Assembly: GCF_004138205.1 (NCBI RefSeq)
Contig: NZ_RXNQ01000007.1
Location: forward strand, 54,201 to 118,200
DNA: 64,000 nucleotides
Direction of reading: 5' to 3'
Origin: Pedobacter sp. SYP-B3415
Lineage (GTDB): Bacteria; Bacteroidota; Bacteroidia; Sphingobacteriales; Sphingobacteriaceae
Shown here: positions 1 through 7,836 of the stretch, piece by piece
Numbering within the stretch: the stretch's first letter is position 1
How the letters are laid out: each line of letters begins with the position of its first letter
Notes under the pieces: model-generated
What the model saw: the letters and a program-made list of their open reading frames with translations, nothing else
Database searches by the model: none
What the model was told of the DNA's origin: nothing
Position numbers and translations under genes: made by a program

Positions 1-416
1 TTCTGCTGTTTTCCATTGCGTCGGTATGGCTTATCATTGTCGTGCTCTTTTATACAAATCTCTCAGTTACCCCGCTCTGGCTGGTTATGGTGTTCAATGT
101 TACGATGATGATTGGAATTATGAGCAGGATGGTTCCCGCTACGGCCCTTACCAGTGCAGTTCCGGAGATGAAAGACCGGGGTGCATTCATGAGCATCAAC
201 GCTTCGCTGCAGCAGGTGGCAGGTGGGATCGCCGCTGTTTTTGCCGGTCTGATCGTTAGACAGCAGACGGAAACGAGTCCGTTGGAACACTACGACATCG
301 TCGGTTACAGTGTGGTAGCCATCTCGATCTTATCAATCTTTCTGATCTACAGGGTAAGCAGGGTAGTGCGCAACCGGCGGGCCCGGGCTGATATACAGAC
401 CGTTCCGGAAGTTTAG
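1..416 (+). CDS. MFS transporter, C-terminal fragment
   Basis: The reading frame is open from the window edge (codons begin at base 3), so only the last ~138 residues are visible. They contain about three hydrophobic segments with a cytoplasmic loop rich in small residues (VPATALTSAVPEMKDRGAFM), followed by a helix and a basic tail. The loop and the phrase SINASLQQVAGGIAAVFAGLIV are typical of the last helices of major facilitator permeases of the drug/sugar efflux type. The substrate cannot be told. The stop codon overlaps the 3' end of the convergent downstream gene by 4 nt. Its start and promoter lie outside the window. Confidence 0.8.
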   Translation, partial: LLFSIASVWLIIVVLFYTNLSVTPLWLVMVFNVTMMIGIMSRMVPATALTSAVPEMKDRGAFMSINASLQQVAGGIAAVFAGLIVRQQTETSPLEHYDIVGYSVVAISILSIFLIYRVSRVVRNRRARADIQTVPEV

Positions 417-1507
417 GCTTTCGGCCGGCCTTCTGCCAAAAACGGGCCGTACAGATTCCAAAGCCATACTACGATGTCCTGGTAACTTTTTATCCCTTTC
501 TTCTGATCGTTGAGTTTAAGAAAACGGTCGAAGGTGGCCGACATATATGTTGACATGGAGCTGTTGTACTGTTCCCAGAAATCGCTTTCCTTTTTAAAAT
601 CAGCAAGGACATCTGCATGGATCATGGTCTTAAGCTTAAGATAGTTCGGATCTGATTTGAGGGCCATCTCCAAAAGAATATAGCGTAGCGCCTGGTAACA
701 CGCGGCGTACCGGAAGCGCGGATCGGGACTGTTTACGGCAGTCAGAAACCCAAGCAGATTAGCCTCATCTTCATAAGCAATGCCGGTTTGATGGGCAATC
801 TCATGACAGGTTACAAAGGGTAGCACAAAGGTCGGTATGGCAGTGTTTACATTGGCTTCACCCGTAAGGGGTGCATAATAACCTTCAACGCCGGTCATGC
901 TGATAAGCCATGCGCTGGTTACCGGTTTGATGGCGGGATGGTCGTAACGAAAAAGCCTGTTTTTGTTTTCCATCAGCCGGTAGGCTTGAATGGCCCGCCG
1001 GTTCAAATCCTCCCAGGAAAGCTCCGGGAGTTTTTTTACAGCAGATTTAGCTTCGTTGGTTTTTCGCACCATGAAAGCGCCGAGCCGTGCCAGCTCTTCA
1101 GGGCTATAGTCATGATTTGCAATGTGCAGTGCCTGGTAGACGGGCGGCCGGCTGTAATTCAAACCCCAGCTGATTTTGAAAACAAGGTACAGGACAAGGA
1201 CTGTTCTGACTATCCTTATACCGAGAGCTAACCACAGTTGCCTGACCGGATTTCTTTTCAACTTTAATCCTGTTCTGAAAAGTGAAACAAGCAGCCATAC
1301 AATCAGAACAACATAGAGAATATCACCAACGGAAATTCCGATCCAGCCCGTCAGTGTGCGCAATGTATTTGCCACCGGCGGATAAAGCCCATCTACATAG
1401 TAGGCCTGCACCAGGCGGGGCGAGAGGCCGCAGCAATACACAAAGGCGGCAGCCAGAAACAAAACCAGCAGGGCGGCCATGCCCGGGCGCTTCAGCAACG
1501 CAGCCAT
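413..1507 (-). CDS. DUF3810 family membrane protein with HExxH motif
   Basis: A 364-residue protein with two or three N-terminal membrane helices (about residues 9-30, 55-75, 92-112) and a large C-terminal domain containing HEIAHQTGIAYEDEAN, a zincin-type HExxH site with a downstream Glu-rich helix. This matches the Bacteroidota DUF3810 family, which is annotated only as putative membrane zinc-protease-like. It follows dihydroorotase after 6 nt and is probably co-transcribed with it. Its last codons overlap the tail of the convergent MFS gene. The metallopeptidase activity is an inference from the motif; no substrate is known to me. Confidence 0.85.
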   Translation of the reverse strand: MAALLKRPGMAALLVLFLAAAFVYCCGLSPRLVQAYYVDGLYPPVANTLRTLTGWIGISVGDILYVVLIVWLLVSLFRTGLKLKRNPVRQLWLALGIRIVRTVLVLYLVFKISWGLNYSRPPVYQALHIANHDYSPEELARLGAFMVRKTNEAKSAVKKLPELSWEDLNRRAIQAYRLMENKNRLFRYDHPAIKPVTSAWLISMTGVEGYYAPLTGEANVNTAIPTFVLPFVTCHEIAHQTGIAYEDEANLLGFLTAVNSPDPRFRYAACYQALRYILLEMALKSDPNYLKLKTMIHADVLADFKKESDFWEQYNSSMSTYMSATFDRFLKLNDQKKGIKSYQDIVVWLWNLYGPFLAEGRPKA

Positions 1508-1513
1508 GAGCGC

Positions 1514-2848
1514 CTAGCGGTTAAATTGTAAACGCATGCCGGTCTCGCTGGTCGTGAACCGTCCCTTATGGTAGGCAAGATTTCCCGAAATAAAGGTGTA
1601 TATAATCGCCGACCGGAAAGTCTGCCCTTCAAACGGAGACCATCCGCACTTATAAAATGTATTTGCCCGGGTAACGCGAACGGGGTCATTCAGATCTGCC
1701 AGCACAAGGTCTGCCCAATAACCTTCGCGTAAGAAACCGCGACGGTCAATATTGAAGCAGGTGGCTACGTTATGAGCACTTTTCTGCACAATGTCTTCGA
1801 GTGTCATTTTTCCCTGGTGATAGAGTTCAAGCAGCGCGGAAAGAGCATGTTGTACAAGGGGCCCACCAGACGGTGCCTGCGCGTATGGCTGGTTTTTTTC
1901 TTCAATGGTATGCGGGGCGTGGTCGGTTGCCACAACGTCAATGTGGTTGTCAAGCAGCCCGCGGAGAATGGCAGAGCGGTCATTGGCGGTCTTCACAGCC
2001 GGGTTCCACTTGATGAAGTTGCCTTTTTCTGCATAATCCGCATCGCTGAACCAAAGGTGATGTACACAAGCTTCTGCTGTGATGCGCTTGTCCTGCAGCG
2101 GCGTAGCTGAATCAAAAAGTCCGATCTCCTTCGCCGTCGAGATATGGAGAATATGCAGTCTTGTATTGTATTGTTTTGCAAGGGCAACCGCCAGTGAAGA
2201 TGATTTATAACATGCTTCGGCGCTGCGGATAAGGGGATGCATATCAATTGTGAGGGCTTCGCCATACTGCCCTTTGAAAGCCGCGAGGTTATTGCGAATG
2301 GTGAGTTCGTCTTCGCAATGTGTGGCAACAAGTATCGGGGCCTTGCTGAAAATATTCTCGAGCGTCTTTTCGTTATCAACGAGCATGTTTCCGGTTGATG
2401 AGCCCATAAATACCTTTATGCCACATACGTTTTTCGGATCGGTGCGTAATACTTCATCAAGGTTATCATTCGAAGCACCCATATAGAAAGAATAGTTGGC
2501 GAGGGAGGTCTCTGCGGCGATGTTGTATTTCTCGGCGAGAAGATCCTGGCTGAGCGTATTGGGAACGGTATTGGGCATCTCCATGAAAGAGGTAATACCT
2601 CCGGCTACGGCAGCCATACTCTCGGTAAAGATATCGGCTTTGTGAGTCAATCCCGGCTCGCGGAAATGCACCTGATCATCGATCATTCCCGGAAGCAGAT
2701 GCAGGCCTTCAGCATTGATCTCTGCAGCCCCATCGGCAGAAAGGTTTTCACCGATCTTGTCGATCAGTCCGTCTTTTATCAGTACATCAGCTATAAATTG
2801 CCTGCCTTCGTTTACAAGTGTGGCGCCTTTGATCAGGGTTGTGTTCAT
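1514..2848 (-). CDS. pyrC: Dihydroorotase (class I type, Bacteroidota form)
   Basis: This 444-residue amidohydrolase would cyclise carbamoyl-aspartate to dihydroorotate in pyrimidine synthesis. Seen: metal-site segment IDDQVHFREPG near residues 56-66, the lysine segment GIKVFMGSSTGN, HCEDE, LHILHIST, and ATDHAPH near the C-terminus, giving the expected ligand set. The usual first His of the DxHxH motif is Gln here (D-D-Q-V-H), as I recall for other Bacteroidota dihydroorotases. A second, degenerate paralogue lies at 50298-51560. The ATG sits 4 nt after a perfect TAnnTTTG promoter box. Confidence 0.93.
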   Translation of the reverse strand: MNTTLIKGATLVNEGRQFIADVLIKDGLIDKIGENLSADGAAEINAEGLHLLPGMIDDQVHFREPGLTHKADIFTESMAAVAGGITSFMEMPNTVPNTLSQDLLAEKYNIAAETSLANYSFYMGASNDNLDEVLRTDPKNVCGIKVFMGSSTGNMLVDNEKTLENIFSKAPILVATHCEDELTIRNNLAAFKGQYGEALTIDMHPLIRSAEACYKSSSLAVALAKQYNTRLHILHISTAKEIGLFDSATPLQDKRITAEACVHHLWFSDADYAEKGNFIKWNPAVKTANDRSAILRGLLDNHIDVVATDHAPHTIEEKNQPYAQAPSGGPLVQHALSALLELYHQGKMTLEDIVQKSAHNVATCFNIDRRGFLREGYWADLVLADLNDPVRVTRANTFYKCGWSPFEGQTFRSAIIYTFISGNLAYHKGRFTTSETGMRLQFNR

Positions 2849-2852
2849 GCTT

Positions 2853-2883
2853 CAAAGCTAGGATTAAATGCACATTTTAGCAA
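2853..2883 (-). promoter_or_regulatory. Bacteroidota promoter of the dihydroorotase gene
   Basis: On the minus strand TTG (2883-2881), a 20-base spacer and TAGCTTTG (2860-2853) match the sigma-ABfr consensus TTG-N17-23-TAnnTTTG. The start codon begins at 2848, so the expected mRNA start lies at or within a few bases of the ATG. Confidence 0.7.
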
Positions 2884-2954
2884 TCGTTGGTATGCTAATC
2901 TGATACAGGACAGTGCTTATAGCTGCGTGCAGACCAGAGCTAAACACAAATCCG

Positions 2955-2962
2955 TATCTTTG
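2955..2962 (+). promoter_or_regulatory. TATCTTTG -7 box of the helicase operon
   Basis: A perfect TAnnTTTG element ends 5 nt before the helicase ATG at 2968, implying a leaderless or nearly leaderless transcript. No TTG lies at the expected -33 distance. Confidence 0.6.
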
Positions 2963-2967
2963 CCGCC

Positions 2968-4302
2968 ATGTCAAAGAGTTTCGAAGAATTCAAACTGAAC
3001 CGCCAGATCCTGAATGCGGTTGCCGATGCCGGTTATGAGGTTGCAACACCTATACAGGAGAAAGCCATCGGCCCTGTGCTGTCCGGTCAGGATATTTTCG
3101 GAATTGCGGAAACCGGCACAGGTAAAACAGCGGCATATGTTTTACCGATGCTCATGAAGCTAAAATACGCGCAGGAAACCGCACCAAGGGCCCTCATTCT
3201 GGCGCCTACGCGGGAACTGGCCATGCAGATCGAGGAACAGGTACGTGTGTTTGCCAAGTACACAGACCTGCGCAGTCTCGTGATTTATGGTGGTATTGGG
3301 CCAAAGGTACAAACAGAAGCCATAGCCAGGGGTGTGGATATCCTGGTTGCCACACCGGGCCGCTTCCTGGATATTTACCTTGCGGGCAAGGTCGATACAA
3401 AAAACCTGAAATTCCTGGTGCTTGATGAGGCTGATAAAATGATGGATATGGGCTTTATCGGCTCGATCCATCGCATCCTGGAGGTAGTTCCGAGAAAACG
3501 GCAAAACCTGCTTTTTTCGGCTACAATGAGCGACCTGGTGCAGAAGATTGCCGGTGATTTTCTTAAGTTTCCTACCTATATCGAGGTAGCCCCGCAGGCC
3601 ACGCCGGCATCTAACGTTTCGCAGAAGCTTTATTACGTTCCGAACTTCAAAACCAAGATCAACCTGCTGCAGCAGCTGCTGCGTAACGACGAGGACTTTA
3701 ACCGCCTCATCATATTCTGCAAAACCAAGACGGTAGCAGATAATATTTTCAGTTTCATCGAAAGGCGTTTTGGTACAGATGCCGTTCGGGTCATTCATGC
3801 CAACAAAGGTCAGAATACGCGAATCAACTCGATTAACGATTTCCGGGAGGGCGCCATCCGCGTGCTTGTGGCTACCGATGTTGCCGCAAGGGGAATTGAT
3901 GTAAGTAATGTGAGTCACGTTATTAATTTTGATGTGCCCATCATTATCGAAGATTACGTGCACCGCATTGGCCGCACCGGAAGGGCGTTCGCCAAAGGTG
4001 ATGCACTGACGTTCTGTACTGAAGCTGAAAAATATTACATTAAAAAGATCGAGCAGCTTATCCGCCAGCAGATACCTGTTGAACCCATGCCGGAAGGTGT
4101 TTTTGTGGAAGAAACGCCCTTTGATGAACGCCAGGCAATGGCCCGCGAAATAGATGCACAAAAGCGTAAGGAAGATCCGGATTTTAAAGGTGCTTTCCAT
4201 GAAAAGAAACATGCCAACACCCAGCAGAAAAAGCCTGTAAATACCGGTAAACCAAAGCTCAAGCATAAAAATAAACGTTTTGACAAGCCGAAAAACCGAT
4301 GA
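2968..4302 (+). CDS. DEAD-box ATP-dependent RNA helicase (RhlE type)
   Basis: A 444-residue helicase unwinding structured RNA in ribosome assembly or mRNA decay. Seen in order: Q motif (PIQEKAIGPVLSGQD), Walker A AETGTGKT (about residues 49-56), PTRELA, TPGR, DEAD box LDEADKMMD, SAT, and in domain 2 IIFCKTK, ATDVAARGID and HRIGRTGR. The C-terminal ~60 residues are Lys-rich and probably disordered, a usual RNA-binding tail. The start follows a TATCTTTG box. It heads a run of four co-directional genes, overlapping the next by ATGA. Confidence 0.95.
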   Translation: MSKSFEEFKLNRQILNAVADAGYEVATPIQEKAIGPVLSGQDIFGIAETGTGKTAAYVLPMLMKLKYAQETAPRALILAPTRELAMQIEEQVRVFAKYTDLRSLVIYGGIGPKVQTEAIARGVDILVATPGRFLDIYLAGKVDTKNLKFLVLDEADKMMDMGFIGSIHRILEVVPRKRQNLLFSATMSDLVQKIAGDFLKFPTYIEVAPQATPASNVSQKLYYVPNFKTKINLLQQLLRNDEDFNRLIIFCKTKTVADNIFSFIERRFGTDAVRVIHANKGQNTRINSINDFREGAIRVLVATDVAARGIDVSNVSHVINFDVPIIIEDYVHRIGRTGRAFAKGDALTFCTEAEKYYIKKIEQLIRQQIPVEPMPEGVFVEETPFDERQAMAREIDAQKRKEDPDFKGAFHEKKHANTQQKKPVNTGKPKLKHKNKRFDKPKNR

Positions 4303-4550
4303 AGGTAAGCCCGTTCAATATCCTGGCGGCGGCGCTGATCGTATTTGCAGGCTGGAGCCTTTTCGAAGGCAGGTCCGGTGAGTTTAGCCTGTTACGTGGT
4401 GCATTACTTCTACTCTTGCTGTTCGTGTTTTTTATTGTAGATCTGGTATTCAGGCAACGGGTATCGTCGGCAAAAAGATTGTGGATTATTGAAATTTCAT
4501 TGATAATTTTGGCAATCATATTTATTCTCATATTTAACGCCGGCTGGTAG
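4299..4550 (+). CDS. Small three-helix membrane protein, unknown function
   Basis: An 83-residue protein made almost entirely of three hydrophobic segments (about residues 5-20, 32-50, 60-82) separated by short charged loops. Its ATG overlaps the helicase stop codon (ATGA), so translation is likely coupled. I do not recognise a family. Being a tight operon member between the helicase and gldC supports a real gene rather than a chance reading frame. Confidence 0.7.
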   Translation: MKVSPFNILAAALIVFAGWSLFEGRSGEFSLLRGALLLLLLFVFFIVDLVFRQRVSSAKRLWIIEISLIILAIIFILIFNAGW

Positions 4551-4564
4551 CCGGTTCAAACTCA

Positions 4565-4897
4565 ATGAAAACAGCAGAAGTAAAAGTTACCGTAGAGCTC
4601 GACGCGCACAACCTACCTGAAACCATAACCTGGGAAAGCACCGATGCAAAGACCAGTGATAAGGTGCCGGTAAAAGCAATGTTCATGGCGCTATGGGACC
4701 ATAATTATAAAAACTCGATGCGGCTGGACCTCTGGACTAAAGATATGCCGGTAGATGAAATGAAACGTTTTTTTTATGAAACGCTGCAGACACTTGGTGA
4801 CTCTTTTTTGAAAGCTACAGGCGAGAAAAATATTGTAGAGGATTTGCGCGATTATTGTGCGCATTTCGCCGATAAGATGAACATTGAACAGAAATAA
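4565..4897 (+). CDS. gldC: Gliding motility protein GldC
   Basis: A 110-residue soluble protein matching the GldC family: N-terminal beta-strand K-x-E-V-K-V-T-V-E-L-D, the central WESTDA and FMALWDHNYKNSMRLDLWTKDM segments, and a helical C-terminus. GldC is linked to gliding motility in Flavobacterium, but is conserved in non-gliding Bacteroidota, so here the name marks the family only. It starts 14 nt after the small membrane protein and ends 2 nt before the next gene. Confidence 0.92.
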   Translation: MKTAEVKVTVELDAHNLPETITWESTDAKTSDKVPVKAMFMALWDHNYKNSMRLDLWTKDMPVDEMKRFFYETLQTLGDSFLKATGEKNIVEDLRDYCAHFADKMNIEQK

Positions 4898-4899
4898 AT

Positions 4900-5316
4900 A
4901 TGCTGACACTCTATAAGTTCCGCGCTTTTCTCGGTCTGATTCTCTGTTTAATTGCAGGATTCTGTCCGTTTCTGAAGGTTCCTGTTAAAGGCAACTGGAA
5001 TCTTTACCAGTCAGACCCAAGGCTTTTTTTTATCACGTACACCATCATTGCGCTTGGTGTCTTTGCAGTAGTAATCCGTAAGGCCGGTTTTTTCCGTTTT
5101 ACTGCCTGGGTGCATTTTATATGGTTCATATTGGCTGCGGCGGCAGTCTGGTTTAAATCAAACCATTATTTCAATTTCGGGTTTGCCGACCGGTTACTGG
5201 CAAAGACCATTCATTACCAATGGGGTTGGATTGTATGGCTGGTAGGCGTGCTGTTTATGTTATTCAGCGTACAACGCGGACGCAACCTCGGTAACCAGGT
5301 GCCGCAAAACGTATAG
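4900..5316 (+). CDS. Four-helix membrane protein, unknown function
   Basis: A 138-residue protein with four predicted transmembrane segments (about residues 8-25, 42-60, 68-88, 108-126) and short polar loops. It is the last gene of the helicase/gldC run, 2 nt after gldC. I do not recognise a family with certainty. Its final codons form the left arm of a 10-bp inverted repeat whose right arm is 40 nt downstream. Confidence 0.75.
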   Translation: MLTLYKFRAFLGLILCLIAGFCPFLKVPVKGNWNLYQSDPRLFFITYTIIALGVFAVVIRKAGFFRFTAWVHFIWFILAAAAVWFKSNHYFNFGFADRLLAKTIHYQWGWIVWLVGVLFMLFSVQRGRNLGNQVPQNV

Positions 5317-5355
5317 GCATTTTGGACCAGCCGCTTCCGGGTATGGCGGCACCTG
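5296..5355. other. Long-loop inverted repeat at the end of the gldC operon
   Basis: CAGGTGCCGC (5296-5305) and GCGGCACCTG (5346-5355) are perfect complements separated by 40 nt, with the left arm inside the preceding gene. There is no T-run, so it is not a classical terminator. The rest of the gap to 5542 shows no convincing gene; short minus-strand open frames there look degenerate. Confidence 0.45.
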
Positions 5356-5542
5356 AAACGGGTTTGTACCAGCTCTTTTGGGCCGCCTGTAATGCTTTAT
5401 TGCCGTCAAGTTCAAGCATGCCCAGCCTGACTTTTTTGTAGTGTTCCACCCCGTGTTCGCGCATGACCGCCCGGAATGGCAGCCAGCATAAAAACGTGCA
5501 ATGCTGCGCTGCGCTGAAACAGCTTCAGTAAGTGTATCCATC

Positions 5543-6028
5543 TTAAAACTTTAATGTGCTTTGACCCGTTCCTGCAACATCGCGTTCATGCTGCAGCAGC
5601 CACTTTTTACGCCAGAGTCCGGCCGCAAAGCCGACAAGCTTTCCATCACTTCCGATTACCCGGTGACAGGGCACAGCAATGATCACATTGTTCTTTCCGT
5701 TCGCAGCCGCCATGGCCCGGATGGCGAGCGGTCGGTCTGCCGAAAAACGAGCATACGAGATCGTTTCCGCATAGGGAATTTCGCGGAGCTGATTCCATAC
5801 TGACTTCTGGAAACCGGTGCCAGGTTGGTCTACCGGGAACGTGAAACTTCTCAGTGATCCGTCAAAGTATGCACGGAATTCTGATGCTGCCCTGGCTGAA
5901 AGCTCATTTTCAGTAAATCCTGTCAGGTCGTGATCTGCGAAACTGGCCTTATAGACGTATGTTTCAGTGGCAAAAATGTGCAGGGGTCCGATGGGCGACC
6001 CATAAAGGGATGCGTATGTATTTATCAT
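5543..6028 (-). CDS. ogt: Methylated-DNA--protein-cysteine methyltransferase
   Basis: A 161-residue O6-alkylguanine-DNA alkyltransferase that removes alkyl groups from guanine by transferring them to its own cysteine. Seen: the helix-turn-helix segment FQKSVWNQLREIPYAETISY, the DNA-binding AAANGKN, and the active-site IIAVPCHRVIGSDG with the acceptor Cys. The N-terminal domain is short, as usual for the Ogt type. It is a single gene, divergent from ccmB with 83 nt between the starts. Confidence 0.95.
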   Translation of the reverse strand: MINTYASLYGSPIGPLHIFATETYVYKASFADHDLTGFTENELSARAASEFRAYFDGSLRSFTFPVDQPGTGFQKSVWNQLREIPYAETISYARFSADRPLAIRAMAAANGKNNVIIAVPCHRVIGSDGKLVGFAAGLWRKKWLLQHERDVAGTGQSTLKF

Positions 6029-6097
6029 CAGAAAACAATATTCGGTATTGGATCAGTATAAACAGAGGGTTCTCACTCAAAAATACACATAAACAAT

Positions 6098-6105
6098 TAC
6101 CTTTG
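6098..6105 (+). promoter_or_regulatory. TACCTTTG -7 box of ccmB
   Basis: A perfect TAnnTTTG element ends 6 nt before the ATG at 6112. This promoter position is why I reject upstream in-frame ATGs (from 5959) that would run through the divergent MGMT gene. Confidence 0.6.
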
Positions 6106-6111
6106 CCGGCT

Positions 6112-6774
6112 ATGCAACTGGCAACACAGGTAAAAGAGTTGGTTCGTAAAGAAATGATACTTGAATGGCGATCAAAATATGCCATTAACGGCATCCTGCT
6201 CTATGTGGTGTCAACGGTTTTTGTATGTTTTTTGTCTTTTGTAAGTATTCCTGATAAGATCACCTGGAATGCACTTTTTTGGATCATCATGCTTTTCGGA
6301 TCAATAAACGGTGTTTCCCGCAGTTTTTTGCAGGAAAGCAGGGGTCAGCAGCTCTATAGTTACTTTCTGACAAGCCCGGCGGCCATTCTGCTGTCAAAGA
6401 TGATTTATAACGTGGCGCTGATGATGTTCCTTACCTTGGTGGCGCTTGGTTTTTATACCCTGGTTTTTCATTATGTGCCTGGAGACCTGCTGATGTTCCT
6501 GGTTGCGGTGCTGCTTGGCAGTCTCAGTTTCTCAACGATTTTTACGATGGTATCGGCTATCGCATCAAAGGCAGGCAACGGCGGCATGTTGATGGCTATA
6601 CTCAGTTTTCCGGTCATTGTTCCGGTGCTCATCATGCTGATCAAACTTGCAAAAAATGCCATTGATGGCCTTGACAGGGCCGTCAGCATGGACGAAGTGT
6701 CTATCCTGGTGGTCATAAATGTACTTGCCGTTAGCGTCTCTTTACTGTTATTTCCCTACCTTTACCGCGATTAA
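6112..6774 (+). CDS. ccmB: Haem exporter subunit CcmB
   Basis: A 220-residue integral membrane protein of the CcmB family, permease partner of the CcmA ATPase in System I cytochrome c maturation. Seen: six hydrophobic segments, the N-terminal cytoplasmic VKELVRKEMILEWRSKYA, FGSINGVSRSFLQE and YSYFLTSPAAILLSKM, all characteristic. The start codon follows a promoter box by 6 nt. ccmC and ccmD follow closely, so the three form an operon. No ccmA is adjacent. Confidence 0.93.
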   Translation: MQLATQVKELVRKEMILEWRSKYAINGILLYVVSTVFVCFLSFVSIPDKITWNALFWIIMLFGSINGVSRSFLQESRGQQLYSYFLTSPAAILLSKMIYNVALMMFLTLVALGFYTLVFHYVPGDLLMFLVAVLLGSLSFSTIFTMVSAIASKAGNGGMLMAILSFPVIVPVLIMLIKLAKNAIDGLDRAVSMDEVSILVVINVLAVSVSLLLFPYLYRD

Positions 6775-6786
6775 TTTCAATACTAT

Positions 6787-7446
6787 ATGTACAGATCCTG
6801 GTGGAAAATTCTTGCAGTCATTCTCGTCATCTATTCGACGGTAGCAGGTTTCCTGATGCCGGTTCCGCGACTGGCCATACTGAATGAGACAATCCGGAAC
6901 CTGTATTTTCATGTACCCATGTGGTTTGCAATGATCGTTTTATTCAGTATCTCGGTTTGGTACAGTGTGAGGTTTCTCTCTACGGGCGCCGAATCTGACG
7001 ATGTCAGGGCGGTAGAAAGCGCTAATGCAGGGATTGTTTTTGGTTTGCTAGGGCTAATTACCGGTGCCTTATGGGCTGGCTATACCTGGGGCGAATTCTG
7101 GAGCTTTGATCCAAAGCAGAACTTTGCTGCTATCGCCGTTCTGCTGTACTTCGCCTACTTTGTTCTTCGAAATGCAATTGATGAAGAGCAAAAGCGCGGA
7201 AAAATATCAGCTATTTACAACATTTTTGCCTTCCCGATGATGGTCGTGCTGCTTTTTGTCTTGCCACGTTTGCAGGACTCGCTGCATCCCGGCAACGGTG
7301 GCAACCCGGGATTTAACAGTTATGATCTTGACAGCCGGATGCGGGCAGTCTTTTATCCGGCCTGCCTGGGCTGGATCCTGGTCGGTTACTGGGTATACAG
7401 CCTGCGCTTCAGACTGCGTATCCTGGAAAACAAAAACATTCATTAA
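6787..7446 (+). CDS. ccmC: Haem-handling protein CcmC (CcsA family)
   Basis: A 219-residue membrane protein with six helices that in System I presents haem to the CcmE chaperone. Seen: the periplasmic tryptophan-rich stretch WGEFWSFDPKQN (a form of the WWD haem-binding motif) and conserved His in LYFHVPMWF and in the C-terminal periplasmic loop. It follows ccmB after 12 nt and precedes ccmD by 21 nt. The ccmE and ccmF partners are at 15.4-18.2 kb. Confidence 0.92.
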   Translation: MYRSWWKILAVILVIYSTVAGFLMPVPRLAILNETIRNLYFHVPMWFAMIVLFSISVWYSVRFLSTGAESDDVRAVESANAGIVFGLLGLITGALWAGYTWGEFWSFDPKQNFAAIAVLLYFAYFVLRNAIDEEQKRGKISAIYNIFAFPMMVVLLFVLPRLQDSLHPGNGGNPGFNSYDLDSRMRAVFYPACLGWILVGYWVYSLRFRLRILENKNIH

Positions 7447-7467
7447 AAATAATAGAAGAAGAAACTC

Positions 7468-7686
7468 ATGAAGAAGTTAACCGTTTCATTTTTAATGCTT
7501 CTGCTTACTATTCCGGCACTTGCGCAGGAAGCCGGTATCGAAATGGCCGATGGCCTTCGCGCGTCAGGCAAAATTTATGTGGTTGTGATCTGTGTACTCG
7601 TTGTACTCTTTGGGCTCCTCACTTTCCTCTTCGCACTCGACAGGCGATTAAAAAAATTAGAAAAAAATTCTTCGGGTAAAATCTAA
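7468..7686 (+). CDS. ccmD: CcmD-like small membrane protein
   Basis: A 72-residue protein with a signal-like N-terminus ending in ALA-Q (about residue 19), one transmembrane helix (about residues 36-57) and a charged cytoplasmic RRLKKLEK tail. This is the layout of the Bacteroidota CcmD family, which tethers CcmC and releases holo-CcmE. Identification rests on size, topology and position directly after ccmC rather than strong sequence motifs. Confidence 0.75.
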   Translation: MKKLTVSFLMLLLTIPALAQEAGIEMADGLRASGKIYVVVICVLVVLFGLLTFLFALDRRLKKLEKNSSGKI

Positions 7687-7726
7687 TTTTAAAGCTTCCA
7701 AGGCTATTTTTTGCAGCTTGATGCGT

Positions 7727-7747
7727 TTAGTGTCTGTGGTACACTAA
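7727..7747. promoter_or_regulatory. Inverted repeat upstream of glutamate dehydrogenase
   Basis: TTAGTGT (7727-7733) and ACACTAA (7741-7747) are perfect inverted arms around a 7-nt spacer, 90-110 nt before the gdh start and just upstream of its putative promoter. There is no U-tract, so an operator is more likely than a terminator. Confidence 0.4.
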
Positions 7748-7758
7748 GTGGTATGCTG

Positions 7759-7794
7759 TTTGCATTATTCATTCTTTTTAGTGCAATTTTGCAC
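7759..7794 (+). promoter_or_regulatory. Putative gdh promoter with overlapping palindrome
   Basis: TTTG (7759-7762), a 21-nt spacer and CAATTTTG (7784-7791, one mismatch to TAnnTTTG) make a candidate promoter. The -7 region is embedded in the perfect palindrome GTGCAA-TT-TTGCAC (7781-7794), a plausible repressor site that would occlude the promoter. Confidence 0.45.
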
Positions 7795-7836
7795 CCGTTA
7801 ACACAAAAACTTATCTATTCATTATAAAAACTTGCA

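Noticed and set aside
3160..4266. Long minus-strand open frame (368 codons) opposite the RNA helicase
   Set aside because: It is the antisense shadow of a clear DEAD-box gene, has no family resemblance and is caused by the codon bias of the true gene.
5260..5541. Minus-strand short frames between the gldC operon and MGMT
   Set aside because: Two frames overlap and look like pieces of one sequence (PFRAVMREHGVEHYKK), but no domain is recognisable, no promoter box is seen and they overlap the preceding gene. A degenerate gene is possible but unsupported.
5959..6111. N-terminal extension of CcmB from ATG 5959
   Set aside because: It would run through the divergent MGMT coding region and across a promoter box; the ATG at 6112 gives the normal CcmB start.
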